Source of the DNA: Sphagnum compactum
Lineage: Eukaryota > Bryophyta > Sphagnopsida > Sphagnales
Reading direction: 5' to 3'
Assembly: GCA_965153455.1 (NCBI GenBank)
Contig: OZ234498.1
Coordinates: forward strand, 8,122,001 to 8,186,000
DNA length: 64,000 nt
A program made the translations under genes and the position numbers. How positions within the stretch are numbered: the stretch's first letter is position 1; the number at the start of each line of letters is the position of its first letter. This document shows, one piece after another, positions 12,301 through 24,811 of the stretch. The notes below the pieces were generated by a model. It was given only the letters and a program-made list of their open reading frames with translations, had not been told where the DNA came from and did not search any database.

Positions 12301-13256
12301 TCATACCTTCAAATCCAAATAGTGATGGTATAGTTGTCCATACTGCAACCCTTACCACCTCTTTGAAGATTTATACCCTTTCCAGGTCTGCAAACCATTC
12401 CACAAATGAGGTAAAAACTCCATAAAGAAATGATGATCTGCAAGATTTCCACCAATGAGGTAAAAGGTCCATGAATTAAAGAGATGATTGCAGGGCAAGG
12501 CAGCACATCGTCAACTGTATTCGTATGTGGGACCTGATGTCTAGATACACTGCATATGGGCAACCAGATGGACAACTGATCAACCAGCCCTGTATTTCTT
12601 CTAGAACCATGAAGTTTCAGGGAATTGAGATGATCATGAGTCCAGAAAGCAACACAATTTCTAACTGACACAAGAACAAAAGCTCAATAGCTCACTACAG
12701 AACCAGAGACAAAAGCAAGGATGGTGCTCTCAGAAGCTTGTTTTGAGCTTGAAATTCTTAAACTATTGAAAACAGTCCAGAACATAAATGGTGTGGAAAA
12801 ATTAACATAGAAACTGTTCTACTGTACCAAAAAAAATGCTATCCACCTATTCCTTCTATTTGTCACCAACATGTGTGGAGGTCCCCCCATGTCCCTACTT
12901 AGAAAGAGCATGGGCTAATGAAGCAGGCAAGAGAATGACTCTGAATAATTGTTGAATTGAAAAAACTCTCAAAATGCCACCCACAGTATGTGCATAGCCA
13001 AATTCTGCTCTAAGGAGGTTGACTCAAAAAATGGAGTGCAAGGACTGTTAGACCTCTCATGAGTAGTCTCATGCTGTTTTTGCACAAAGAAAACAAAGAA
13101 TAATGTATCACCAACTAGCTTGTCACATTTTCACCAAAAGTGCTGTTGCACTTTGGAGCTCTGGTGGCTCAACAGAAAATTGCCAGAACTCTCTGCTCAA
13201 TTGAATCAACAAAGAACTCCAAAAAGGCTGTTTATTTGCTGTCAGGTCCAAGCTCA
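12301..13256 (-). other. 3' flank of RIBA (likely 3' UTR plus spacer)
   Basis: Sequence downstream of the RIBA stop codon on the - strand. The part nearest the stop, roughly to 12.7 kb, has moderate GC and probably includes the 3' untranslated region. No other gene or ordered repeat seen here. Short ORFs on both strands have no recognisable features. Confidence 0.45.
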
Positions 13257-16200
13257 TCAACTGGCCTCTGGCTTATTAAGCTCATCATCAATACCACCAG
13301 CACTAAAGATCCCTTGTAGATCAGGTCCATAAACATGACCCATCTTGGTGCGCTTTGTTTCAAGGTACCGTCGATTTTCTTTAGTGACTGGAGAGATAAC
13401 AGGTATTCGGTGGGTAATTGCCAAGCCATAACCTCTGAGGCCTGAGTACTTAGCTGGGTTGTTGGTCATCAGATTCATGGTCTTAACCCCCAAATCCAGC
13501 AAAATCTGCTACACACAACAGGTAGTCAGCATGCAACATCTATCTGCATTTCCACATCAGCACTTCATACACCTTTTTTAGGGTTTAAAGCACAGATCAA
13601 ACTCAACAACAGGTGGTTCAGCAATTCATAATTCTTCCTGATGGGTACAGCCTCTTATGACCAAAAATATCATTCCTTACAAACCACAATATTGTTTGAC
13701 CCATCATGGAGAACAGAATTTAAAACTGCCACAATACTACAGGAAGCACTAGTAGAGAAAGGAAGATGCATCTCATTGTACACAATATTACAATTTCCTT
13801 TGCACAGTTCCTCCCTGGTGTCCATCCACAGCATACCTGAGCACCAATGCCATACTCTCGTGAGTCAATGGGCAGCCCAAGGTCCACATTGGCCTCCACT
13901 GTGTCACGACCTGCATCTTGCAAATTATAGGCTTGAAGTTTGTGTCCAAGACCAATACCACGACCCTCATGTCCACGTAGGTAGACAACAACCCCTCTAC
14001 CCTTGTCATTAACGCGGGCCATTGCTTCTGCCAACTGGGTGCCACAGTCGCAGCGAGCTGAGCCAAAAATATCCCCTGTCAGGCACTCAGAATGCACCCT
14101 CACCAACACATCCATTCCATTGCCAATATTGCCCTGTGAGCATCCCCATACAAATGAGTTAAGCATACACCATGATAAAAATCACCATGTAACATCTTCC
14201 AACCAAATGACTTCCTTGATCTCAATGATGATCAGGATATGAGAATTCTGCTATTCTATCTTGAATTGTAATGATTGTAAATTTGCAAAAATTTGCCCTG
14301 TTGAATACAATCTCCAAGTGTTCTCAGGACACACTAGTCAAGATTGTCCTCACATAAAGTATAAGCTTTGACAAAATTGCCAGCAGACTGCAAAGCCAAC
14401 TAACAGCAACACAACTGACTCCTCTGCTGTTCAGGTAACAATACATGTAAGGTTAAGCAAAGGTCAAAATGAACACCTTGACCAAGGCAAGATGTTCTAT
14501 GCCATCAAGCTCTGAGCGATAACTATATGCTTGAAAGCTGCCCCATGTGGTGGGTAGCCGTGCCACTGCTGTCCTTGTCACCAGTTTAGCCCTCTTTCGC
14601 TTATATCTGTATAATTGCACAAGACAACACTCAGTTTCCCTGTATGAAACTGTCACATTTCCTCCAGTACTTCCCCCAGTACACATTCCATCAACCAAAT
14701 ATAGTTCAAATAAAACAAAAAGAAATGGCAGTGAGACATAAAACATCACCTTATCAGGTCAGCAATAGAAATCAGAGGACAATCATAAGCCTTCGCAAAC
14801 TTCTGCAGATCTGGCAAGCGTGACATGCTGCCATCCTTATTGACCAACTCACATAGTACTCCTACTGGTGCAAAACCTGCCATGACTGCTAAATCAACTG
14901 ATGCTTCTGTGTGCCCAGCTCTCTTTAGCACCCCACCTGTCCACACAAACCAAAGTCAGCTTCTTACAGTTCAAGCAAACAATTTGTAAAATTCATTGTC
15001 AAGCTGATTGACAAATCTTTGCTTCTCAGAAGGCCTACCTGCAATGTTAGACCAGTGATTAGTTTGAACAGAATAGTGAAGGAAGTGGGTAGGCAAGGGA
15101 TTTCCAGCTAGGAAACTGTACAAAATGCCACTGACCAATACAAATAGACAGGAGAAAGTGAACCAAGCCTTTCAATTGTAGTATGGTAAAATATACCAAA
15201 AAGAAAAATTGGCCTAACCAAGTGATGAGATTGCATCCTGATTCCATGCTCCAAAACTTTCATACCTTCTCGATATCTTAATGGGAAGACATGTCCAGGT
15301 CTCCGAAAATGATTGGGCTTTGAATCTGAAGAAGCTAAAGCCTTGACTGTTAAGCAGCGATCCTTGGCTGACACACCTGTGGATGTTCCAGCCTTTACAT
15401 CCTGCATTCACATCCACATCCTGTCATTCACATCATCATGAAGAAAAGCAGCATCCTGTTTATATAGCAGGTATGCAACAGGCTAAACAAGTCATAAAAA
15501 TTCAGTGGTCTATACAGTGTTGTATAGCACAGAATGAAGGAAGGTCAACCATACTGGGTTTCAACTCCTGTCACAATCCAGCAGCTAGTAATCGTTTTGT
15601 TCCCATTTCAAAGGAGCTAATATGTCACAGTTAAAAGCAATCATAGTGCAATACACTCCCTTTCAAATTGTGGTTGGGGAGCACCACAATTGCAAATAGT
15701 GCGTACAGAAAGTTGAGTAATTACCACTGTCACAGTAAAGGCAGTAAGAAGTGCTTCCTCATTGTCCTTATCAGGAACCATTAAAGGTATCTGAAGACGG
15801 TCAAGAATCTCCCCCTTCACACCAGCACACACAATACCTGTGGTGTGTTGTACAAAGAAAGCCATAGCCTCTGGTGTCATCACTTCAGCTGCCATTATAA
15901 GGTCACCTTCATTCTCTCTGTCTTCATCATCCACCACCACCACAACCTGCTCCAGCCAGACAAAGTTGTCTATCAGCTCAGGGAGATACATAACAACACA
16001 GCAGAGGATTTCTCTTGAAATGAATACAACAGAGAAGAATACCAGAGTCTGCAACTGCCAGGTCCTACAAGAGATGGATACAACAGAAAAGAATACCAGA
16101 GTCCCAAGAACCATGTCTGCAACTGCCAGATCCTACATCAACCATCAGACATTAATAGATGTTGGAAAGTAGGAAACCCACTTTGCCTTGCTTAATGGCC

Positions 16201-17438
16201 TCCACAGCCTCGCTAATTGATGAAAAGCCAGCTGAAGGGGAGTCTGGGTCACACTCTTGATCACTCAAAAACAACTGATCTGCCACTGGAGTAGTTTCTC
16301 CTAGTAGTGCTCGGATATTCTCACTTTGTGCAAGCTTGGTTGCATCCACAAGCACTTCATTTGTTGCACCATTACTAACTGCACCATTGCCTACTGCACA
16401 CCTAACCAGCACTCTGGAGGTTGTTGACTTTGATCTCCAGCCCTGGCTCTGCTTTGCTGCTACGAAAACCACACCTCTGTGAGGTACAGATGAACCCTAT
16501 AACCACAAAACACAGAATCAACCTCTGATGACATGACTCTTCCAACTAGATATTGTAATGGTTAAAGTGGAGAACCAGCTGATTCGCAATTTCCACTCAC
16601 CAGGGGAATCCCATTCCTTCATTTCCCACAATGAAAATTCTGGAAAATTTCAAGTCGATTTGAATTGGAAACTTAGCTCCCACACTCTGGGCATTTATAC
16701 CTCTTACTGAGCAATGTTAGTTCATTTAGATTTTCCTGCAAACCATCAAAAAGCCTGAACCTGGCTAAAGGACAGGCAAAGGTAGCTCTAGCTTCTGCTG
16801 TTCCCAAGGAAAACTAATTCCTCTGCTGCAAATGACATTTTATGTGTCATGAAGGCAACAAGAGGACCTGTTCTGCAAATCTAAAGAACAATTCTGCACA
16901 CAATTCACTCGGAATTTTCTCCTCTCTGTCACCTCCACAATCTGGCCATCACTCAATTGTTGCCGGTTCAAAAGGCCATGGTTGCAGATGCCACGTACAT
17001 CTTTTGAACAGAAATTAGCCTGTGGCAAGACCACGAGGGAGCTCGAGGGGCCCTTGCGGAAAGATTTGTTGAAATTGCGCCCTACGACCGCATGACCGCC
17101 TGTGTTCCATACACATATTCCCTTAAAGCTACATCCAAACAAAATCTCCGAGCCTCTTGACCTCGGGCGCACACATAATCCAGACCCCAGAAAAATCCAT
17201 CAAACCTCCTTTCACCTTTCTATATCCATGAATCATCACGTTTCCAGCCCAAAAACCATAAATTGTCGTTATAAAAAAAAACGAATTGCACACGTTCCAC
17301 AACAGCCTTCTTACTGAACCGAAAACAAACGAATTTAGAGAAAACAAAACCTGAAGTACCGCAGTGGAAGCTGTCGCTGGTACGAACGACATGGCCCGCA
17401 TGCTGGGCTGGTCTAACCAAACATGCGCCAACGTCCAT
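13257..17438 (-). CDS. RIBA1: RIBA: bifunctional DHBP synthase/GTP cyclohydrolase II, plastid riboflavin synthesis
   Basis: Nine exons on the - strand, all in phase: 17438-17351, 17099-16868, 16476-16182, 15946-15725, 15401-15266, 14936-14750, 14606-14477, 14133-13837 and 13505-13257; about 611 residues. The N-terminal half is DHBP synthase (makes 3,4-dihydroxy-2-butanone 4-phosphate from ribulose 5-phosphate). It has the acidic [10 protein letters not shown] loop at about 211-220 and the GHTEASVD histidine motif near 334. The C-terminal half is GTP cyclohydrolase II, with zinc cysteines about 447, 458 and 460 (spacing as in bacterial RibA), [10 protein letters not shown] and TNNPAKY. Both active sites look intact, so it resembles plant RIBA1 rather than the partly inactive RIBA2/RIBA3. 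The first about 190 residues should hold a plastid transit peptide and are longer than in Arabidopsis (whole protein about 543). Exons 1-2 and the exon 3 acceptor are the least certain; in exon 1 another frame starting MRAMSF is possible. Exons 3-9 are secure. Confidence 0.93.
16017..16136. repeat. About 60-bp tandem duplication in a RIBA intron
   Basis: The phrases gaataccagagt and ctgcaactgccag each occur twice, with the two units (starting near 16017 and 16074) side by side inside the RIBA intron between 15947 and 16181. The second unit has a small insertion. No effect on the coding exons. Confidence 0.65.
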
Positions 17439-17900
17439 AGCTTCTTCTTCTACTTTGTTCTCCTACTCACTTACTCCTCCTCCTCCTCCTTTCAGGCGGC
17501 AAATCTTCCCGCAATTGGAAACAAAGGCCCAAAAGAAAAACCAAAAAACACACACACACAAGGAAGCAGAAAACAACCAAACTGAAAAATGCAAAAGTAG
17601 AGAACGAAGCCAGCAAAAGAGGATGGATTCTTTCACCCCTCCGTCGCCCCTACCTGTGTCAGCAATGTGGCGAGGAAGAAAGGAAGGAAGTTCCTACAGA
17701 TATGCACCCAGGGCACAAAACCCTAAATCCTTGTGCTGGCGTCAAACTTGTGGTGTGCGAGGTCGCAACTGCGCATGCCACGCCTGGCGCAGTCCGGACG
17801 ACGCGGACGTTGACGCTCCCCGGCAACCCGCACGTCACGTCCGTGCGACTGCCTCTCAACAGATGGCGTCAATAACACCTACGCAAATTCATGTACCTAA
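17439..17900 (-). promoter_or_regulatory. Probable RIBA promoter/leader region
   Basis: Immediately upstream of the proposed RIBA start. GC content rises here and CpG dinucleotides are frequent from about 17640 to 17880, unlike the AT-rich DNA beyond 17900. A TCCTCC-rich tract (17475-17493) and a short CA run (about 17551-17561) lie near the start. No TATA box or known operator could be assigned, so this is positional inference. Confidence 0.4.
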
Positions 17901-19360
17901 TTAGAGCAAATCTTATGGATTTAATGCGCCCTCCAAATTCACGGGGAAATCAATCTCTTACACGTCATTTTGTACAGGGGAAGGGTCTATAGGCAGAGCC
18001 TTCACCTACATGAAGCACAGCTACTTTTTTTTCCATCACGTTTGCTTCTTTCCACCATAAAGACACCCTTAAAAGGTCAGTCATATTCTACTATATTTAT
18101 AGAGTTTAGCATTTTGAGGTATATGTAAATTTTACCTTCTTTGAATAATAAAAATGATGTGTTTTTTGAATTTTTCCATGCATCCAACAGAAGCATTTGT
18201 TTTATCTCCATTTATTAAATTTTATTTATTACCTTTGGAAAAAAAAATTAAAAAAAACTGGTAAGGACCTCAAAGGGGTGGTTTTGAGAATGAAGGTCCT
18301 CGCTCAGCTCCAGTTTCGTGCCCAACCTTCAAAATGACCCACTCTTGATCCTTACCTTACTTCCCATGAACTTTGTAAACTATTTGTTAGCCCGCACAAT
18401 GTTCTAATGTTCTTTGTGATTGCCATATGCATTTGAAACGAGCAATTAACCCTAAGAAGCTTTACCCTAGGAATCTCTCCAGCTGCCACTCCAAAGAGTT
18501 GTGTTTGAACATCTAAGCCTAAGTAATGCAGTCTTTTTATATGGGGGCATTTCTGGCCTTCCAAAACTAACCGGTCAACCAACTAACTGGCATTTTGAGT
18601 CTTTGTACATATTATACAATGGCACTGGCCCCCACTTACAAGTGCACATATCGCAGTATAAAAAAATTTATCTCTTTCCCGCCACTTGGTCAGCTTCTGC
18701 ACAAATTATATTATTTTCAGAAATGCCAAAATATTCCACTTTTCTCAAAGAAGAAGTTTTTTTGTGAAGGAAAATGAAAAGTCCTTTCAATTATTATGAC
18801 ATACTCCTTTTTGAAATGGAATCTTCAAATATTCAAAATTAGTTAATTATTGGGCAGACATGTGCTGAAGTACTAGCCACCTACCACGGTAGTTGTTATT
18901 GCATGTAGTACAATTCACAAAAAAAAATCATTGTCTGCCCCGGGCAGATTCATCTGTTTCTCAAAAAAAGATGGATCATGCCCAGACACACTTTGGACCC
19001 GTGTTATGCACATTTTGGGCTTGTAATGGACAGTAGGATAATCATGTTATTCAGACATTCCAACAGAGAAATGTCTTGAATAATATGTGCCCAATAGAAA
19101 CAAGTAGCATATTGCTCAATAAATTTGAGTGTCAAATGTCCCACATATGGAAAGCACTTAAGATCGCTGCTGTGTACACACTTTGCCAGCGAAAGCAATG
19201 TGTATTTCCAAGTTGCAATTCTCTCATTTACTGACTATTACTGCATCATTCTGCCAGATTACTGGCATGTTGGAGACATGTAAGAAGCTAGTGGAGGCCA
19301 GCTGGTAGATGGGCTTCATGTGGTGGAGGAGGTCAGCAAGAGGGGAAAGAGGAGGTTCCA
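17901..19360. other. AT-rich spacer, nothing recognised
   Basis: No gene, ordered repeat or transposon end was recognised. Short ORFs at 18352-18582, 18501-18767 and 19004-19198 lack domains, splice context or conserved motifs. Confidence 0.5.
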
Positions 19361-19541
19361 GCTGCTTTGTTTCTAGAGCCGGTACAGACCAGAGTTCAAA
19401 CAATATGGAGAAGGAATTTCTCAACAGGAATTGCAGATTGCTATGTTTCTAGCTGGTACAGACCAAAGTTCAAACATTATGGAGAAAGAATTTCTCAGCA
19501 GGAGTTGCAGATGCTTTGTTTCTAGCTGGTACAGACCAGTG
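19361..19541 (+). repeat. Three-unit tandem repeat, about 74 bp
   Basis: The phrases tgtttctag, ggtacagacca and gttcaaac recur with unit starts near 19369, 19444 and 19517. The third unit is truncated and runs into agtgttggggcggg. Units also share ggagaa(g/a)gaatttctcaacagga, so the match covers most of the unit. Confidence 0.75.
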
Positions 19542-19891
19542 TTGGGGCGGGTCTCAGAAAAGAGGTGAGAACCGGCCAGGGTTTCAAGCTGGTTCTCACC
19601 TTCAATATCTCGTCAAGGGTGATACTTTTTTGAAACCCATTCAGAGGGTCTCACTGATTGAGAACTGTTTGTTTGAAACCTTTTCATTTCTTTAAAAAAA
19701 AATTGATACCTTGTCAAGGTATTATAAATTAGCAGAGTCAGGGTGTTAGTACTCACTAAGTTAGTGCTAGGTAGTAGGTAGGGTTAGATTTTTTTTTATT
19801 AAATTAGGGTTCCAGGTGTCGCAGAGGCAGAGCCACCCCTAACCCTAACCTTTTCTTCTCTCTCCTCACTCTCCTTGAAAATAAGGTTCAT

Positions 19892-20516
19892 TTGTGTTGT
19901 TATTTCGGTTTTATTTGCATTCCTTTCTTGTTGCGTTGCTTCCTTGTTATGCTTTGTTGGCGCTTTTTGGTGCCTCCTTTTTCTTGTTGCATTGCTTCCT
20001 TGTTTTGCTTTGTTGGCGCTTTTTGGTGCCTCCTTTTGCTTGTTGCATTGCTTCCTTGTTCTGCTTTGTTGGCGCTTTTTGGTGCCTCCTTTTGTGCTTT
20101 GTTGGTGCTCATAGTGTTTTGTTGGTGGTTGTCAGCATTTCCTTGTTGTGTTTTATTGGTGTTTATTAACGTCCTTGTTATGGTATATTGGTGTTCATTG
20201 GCATTCTTTTGTTGGTGTTTGTCAACGCCCCCTTTTTGCATTCTTTTGGTGCTTGTTAGCACCCCTTGGTTACACTTTGTTGGTGTTCATCAACACCCCT
20301 TTGATGCGTTCTATTGGTGCTCATCAACACCCCTTTGCTGCATTCTGTTGGTGTTCCTTGGCACCCCTTTGCTATGTTCTATCGATGTTCATTGGCACCC
20401 TTTTGTTGTGTTATGTTGGTGCTCATTGGCGCTCATTAATGCCCCTTTGTTGCATTCTATTAATGTTCATTGGCGCCCCTTGTTATGTTCTATTCGTGTT
20501 CATTAGCATTCGTTGA
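19892..20516 (+). repeat. Minisatellite, 40-60-bp units with TTGGTGCTCAT/CAACACCCC words
   Basis: Near-perfect units of about 60 bases at the left (tgctttgttggcgctttttgg repeated from about 19949) grade into shorter, more diverged units with gttggtgttcatcaacacccct. All three + frames stay open for long stretches (up to 204 codons) because the repeat has few stop codons. The predicted peptides are low-complexity Leu/Cys/Phe/Trp repeats in every frame, so I read this as a repeat and not a gene. Confidence 0.75.
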
Positions 20517-20519
20517 TAT

Positions 20520-21640
20520 TATCACAATAAAAAAACAAGTTAAAAATACGATTAACTTTTATAAATTATAACTAGATGCCACATCATTGCCCCTACAATA
20601 AGATGGGTGAAATGACATGTGTTTAACAACTCCCAAATCATGAATTGCTTATGTCCTTTGTAATTCCTACTTAGTCACGAATGGAATTTGCAAAATTGAA
20701 AATGTGTTATAGTGCTAACAACCAATCTTGCTTTGTGTTTGACTTTTTTACTTATTCCCTAGTTTTGGTTCTATAGATTCATTTAACAAAAATGGTCGTA
20801 TGACATATTGGTAAAGGAACTAAAAACCATGTTTGGTTTCAAGATATTGACTCCATTTCTCGTCTCATAGATATTTCCATTAAGGTTTTTTTAATTGTTT
20901 TTGAAAATGTGAGATTTTGTTCTAGTTCAAGTTTAAAAGGCTTACATAGTATTTTAATTATGAGGTTCTAGTTATAATCTTAGGGGACCTTCTTACTTTC
21001 CAACCCCCTTCCAATTTTTTTTTTTACACATTGGGTTATTGATTAGTGTATGTGGATAAGAAGCAAGTTTTGAATATGACATAAAGTTTTTGGCATCCAA
21101 TGAGGTCATCACAAACTTACAAGGCTTTATAGGTTTGTACAAATTTTGTGCAAAATATCATTTCCATAGGTTTGTACAAAAATTGCATGAATTTTGTGTT
21201 ATGGTTAAGATGATATTTATACGTATTCAATATCTTACATATTTAAACAAATGAGATTTTTTTTTGAATGACATATGTGAATGTTCATGTTTAATACAAA
21301 AAAAATTCAATAGTTTTATCCAAAACTACATCATGATAATTGCACGGATTTTGTTAAAATCATATGTGCTTCACATCAAAGCATCACAAGTAAAAGAGAT
21401 ACATCATTTATATATAAGTATTTTTTTTTCATGCCATTTTTATTCTTTGAAGCCCATGAAGTTTAAAAAAACACATTTTTAATAATTTTCACACTAATTC
21501 TAGTGAAATTTCATAATATTGTAAGTTTGTGATGTATATTTTTCTCCAATGGTCAATCCTCCACTTGAAACTCCATTTCAAGTTTTGAGTTTCCTTTAGG
21601 AAGATTATTCATGGTGACTTGCAAACTTGTTAATTATTTT
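20520..21640. other. AT-rich spacer, possibly distal part of a decayed retroelement
   Basis: No domain recognised. Because the gag relic next door runs on the - strand towards lower coordinates, zinc-knuckle and pol sequence would be expected here. I could not find it, so it is deleted or decayed beyond recognition. Confidence 0.4.
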
Positions 21641-22133
21641 TCAATCCCAGATAATTTTATGTTCTTGTTCACTTGTCTATTGTTTTATCAATTTACATGG
21701 GGTCATCTTTTGGCAAAATTGTTGAAAGTTGGGTTGACATTGCAGGTGAAAAATTCATTTGTGTTACTGGTGGTGCAAAACTCTTTTGTGTTGTCGATGT
21801 GGGTTCATGGCACCTCTCTTGTCAACATTCAAAAAGCTTGTTGTCACACCAAATAACTTGTGTGATGGCCTGATTTAATGTTGAAAGGTCTGGCAAGGTG
21901 AATAACAAGTCCTTCACATCACCTCATAACCCAAATTAAAATTGATTTATGAGCGTTATCTCATCCCATGGAATATCGCAAGCCAATTGTCTAAATTCTA
22001 ATGCATATACCGTAGTTGAACAAGATCTTTGACAAATAAATCATATTAAGTGATGTTAGATGTGCGTTCTTTGTCCGAATCTCCAAAAGTGGCATTGAAC
22101 TCTTTAAAAAATGCTTCAAAGTTGTTGAACAAA

Positions 22134-23048
22134 TGACGCGTTCCCAAGTTCCTTAATAGACTCAAATATGAGTCTGGCTTGAAAATAGCGAAATAGTAAG
22201 GAGTTGGGGCACACTCCCTAGCTCGTAGCACTTTGGGGGGGGTATAAGGGCGTGCTGGAGCTCCGAGATGGGACTAGGAAGAATTGACAAGCTATCAATC
22301 ACTCACACGGATTTGCACAAGACCAAACAAGTTGGTTAGTGCATAGTTGGGACATTTTTGGTGTTAGGACGGGCCATGGGCAACTTGGACTCACAAGACT
22401 CACCACGGCCCGGACTCAGGGGAAGCCACCACCTTCCCCCATATAGTATTTTTTGTGCCTGGCCACGGGGCCTGCACCCAAATGGCTTTTTGTCCCGGGA
22501 CTCCCAAGTGGGAGTCTCGAAATTCCCACTTCTGGGACTTTTGCAATTTTGAGGACTTATAACTTTATGCACAGACCTCCAATTGAGATAAGGTCTAAAA
22601 CAAAGTTGTAGCCCTTGTCGAGAGCTTTCCAACGGTATGCCTCACATTATTAGTATGCAAGGAAATCGGGTCAATTCTTGACTTTTAGTGGTCGGGAGTC
22701 AAACTGCCAATTTGACTCTCTACCCTTCTTTTGAACATAACTTGGTTTAGAAGTGTCCAAATGGGTCATGCGAACCCATTTTAGACATTTACGTTCCAAG
22801 ATATTTCCATTGATATAAGTAATTCTTCAATCCATTGAGTTTTGATCCCTGCAATTGATCTCTAAAGATTCGGAAGTCCACTGAGACTCCAACTCCCAAG
22901 GCAGGAGTTCCCTTGGGAGTGTGAGGGGACATTCCCTCACACTCTCCTACACTCCCAAGAGTATAAGATATGATTCCCGGACCTCCTCTTGGCCTGTACC
23001 CTTACAAGCCCTCACCTTGGTCGCGAGCCCAAGGCTAGGGTTGTGACA
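22134..23048 (-). mobile_element. Solo LTR, 915 bp, with ACAAA target duplication
   Basis: Starts TG and ends CA on the + strand (TGACGCG...TTGTGACA) and is flanked on both sides by ACAAA (22129-22133 and 23049-23053). On the - strand it begins TGTCACAACC, a common LTR start, so the element was probably oriented to the left. No second LTR or internal domain is attached, so it is a solo LTR left by recombination. It interrupts the gag relic. It contains two strong inverted repeats (22892-22920 and 22917-22944). Part of it near 22256-22330 is shared with 50123-50230. Confidence 0.85.
22892..22944. repeat. Double hairpin inside the solo LTR
   Basis: Two overlapping inverted repeats: ACTCCCAAGG (22892-22901) with CCTTGGGAGT (22911-22920), and GAGTGTGAGGG (22917-22927) with CCCTCACACTC (22934-22944) around a 6-base loop. 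They share bases, so the two stems are mutually exclusive. A further ACTCCCAAGAG at 22951 could pair with the same strand, giving a third option. A role in transcript 3' end formation is only a possibility. Confidence 0.7.
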
Positions 23049-24212
23049 ACAAAGGTGATTGATGTTCCAACAAAGGTGCAAACTAAACAAGGGTTGTGCC
23101 TTATAACAAAGTGCTAATGAATCCAATTTGAGTTGGGCCAATTGGATACTAATGAAGATGACGTCGGATGACCAAACACACTTGGTTGATAAACCTTTGA
23201 AATTTTGAACATGTGCCATCAAACTTGTCAGGTAGGCAAATCCATAACTCCTTTGGTTGGGGTTACATTGTTGAAATGCATCCCAAAGAGGTCAAAACTT
23301 GATTGGTTTCCAAATGAACAACATATTCACAAAATGCTTGATTTTTTTGTTCAAGATTCCTAAGGACAGTAAAAACTTCTTCCATAGATGTAGACATGAT
23401 TATGAACACCAACAAGAAGTGGGTAATCCATAACCTCAATTAAGAAGAAGTGGTTAATCCGTCACTTTTTGAAAAAAATTCCTTTGAAGAAAAGGGGTAA
23501 TCTACACTCAACTCCAAAAGGAATCTAATTTTTAAATGACTTATAAACACAAAAATAGATGTAAACTTGATGGAGTTTGTTCAAACTGTTAAGGACATGA
23601 AGAATCACGAAAATAAAAGCTAAAGGAAAGGTTTAAGTCTAATTTTCAAAGAAGGAACAAGACAAAATTATGTGATTAAAAAACAGGAACACAAGAATTA
23701 AAAGCAAGAACAGGAGATGTGCAAGACAAACTTAACAACACATTTTTCACTACGAGAAAAAAAGGTGTTTTGTAATTGGCCTTACAACTTAATTTTTGAG
23801 TTGCAGAAGACACTTACAACTCATTATATTTATATGTCGTGAGTGTTAACGGACAAGTTGCATGAGTTGCAAAATTGCAATTCACTGTATATATGGTGCA
23901 ACTCATTGCAACTGAATTGTAATTCAATCAAAACAACTCATTTTCAACTATTATGCAACTCCATTATAACTACACCCATGATGTCATACTGACGTCATTA
24001 ATTGTTATCCATATATTAAAATCTAACACATGGAATTATGAAGATTTTTAGACATATATAAATATATATATATTTGAAATATTGATCTGCATCATCCATT
24101 ATGATTATTAATGATGGTATGAGATTGTGACATGTGGCACAATAAAACATTGCCACATGGCATATTAATTGTATTTTTAAAAAATAAAAAATAAAAAATT
24201 GTTTCAGTAGCT

Positions 24213-24372
24213 AGGTAGGTCGTACATAACCATAGGTAGGTAAATAGGTAGGTTTTCAGACCTACATACCTACGTATTTACCTAGGACTTCATTACCTAC
24301 CTACTCACATAGGTAGGAAGAAAAGTAAAACCTACTTACTTACTTAGGTAGGTAAGTAAATAGGAAAGCATA
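24213..24372. repeat. TAGG/CCTA tetranucleotide-derived block (copy B)
   Basis: About 160 bases of alternating TAGGTAGG and CCTACCTA words in both orientations, able to fold back on itself. It lies in the left part of CACTA element 1. It matches the sequence type of 9830-10391, which suggests that block A may also have come with a transposon. Confidence 0.7.
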
Positions 24373-24811
24373 ACATTAAGTGCACTAAAGAATAGTCATG
24401 AAATTTTATTTTTTATTTTATGTTCTGCCTTTAAGTTAAGCTTTTAAAAGCTCATCCCAAAATGACACATGTATTTTAATGTGAAAACATAAGAAAACAA
24501 GCTTTCTTTATATAATTTGTAACATGAAATTTGAAAACAAAGCATATGGGTTAAATCTTTTAGTTGTTCATTAGTTGTAATTGAATTGTAACTATAACAC
24601 TTAAGTGTTCAAAACAAGTTAGATCCAAGGGGAGGGATCCATTGTCTTTGTGTTTAGACAAAATTTGAACCTTTCTTATGGGCGCATTTGGTGCTTTAAA
24701 AATCGTTACAAACGGAATATAATTGAAAAAATTATAGCCCTTCACAGTAAAGGGGGTCAAAAATTCAGAAAAAAATGCTACAAAGGCCGGTTTTTCAAAC
24801 AATTCCTTATA

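Larger units (their letters stand above)
21640..23396 (-). pseudogene. Ty3/gypsy-type gag relic, split by a solo LTR
   Basis: Read on the - strand, the N-terminal part begins at an ATG near 23396 and includes a LPDKFDGT-like segment. The C-terminal part below 22129 includes FEAFFKEFNATFGD and then a frame broken by several stops with LTLNQ-like words. This succession is typical of the retrotransposon gag (capsid) family of Ty3/gypsy elements. The two halves are separated by the solo LTR at 22134-23048. The junction codons on its two sides meet in one frame if the insert and one target duplication are disregarded, so the LTR landed inside an already inserted gag. Multiple stops and frameshifts make it non-functional. 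No protease, reverse transcriptase or integrase was found nearby. Confidence 0.75.

Noticed and set aside
11890-12323. Possible third CACTA element (CACTACACATG...AAATAGTG with ATG on both sides)
   Set aside because: Only five terminal bases pair, the right end shows no further similarity, and the interval includes simple tandem duplications. The ATG match is likely chance.
14003-14242. ORFs on the + strand across RIBA exons 8-9
   Set aside because: Shadows of well-matched RIBA coding exons on the - strand.
19892-20506. 204-codon ORF on the + strand
   Set aside because: All three frames are equally open because of the repeat; product is low complexity and has no domain.
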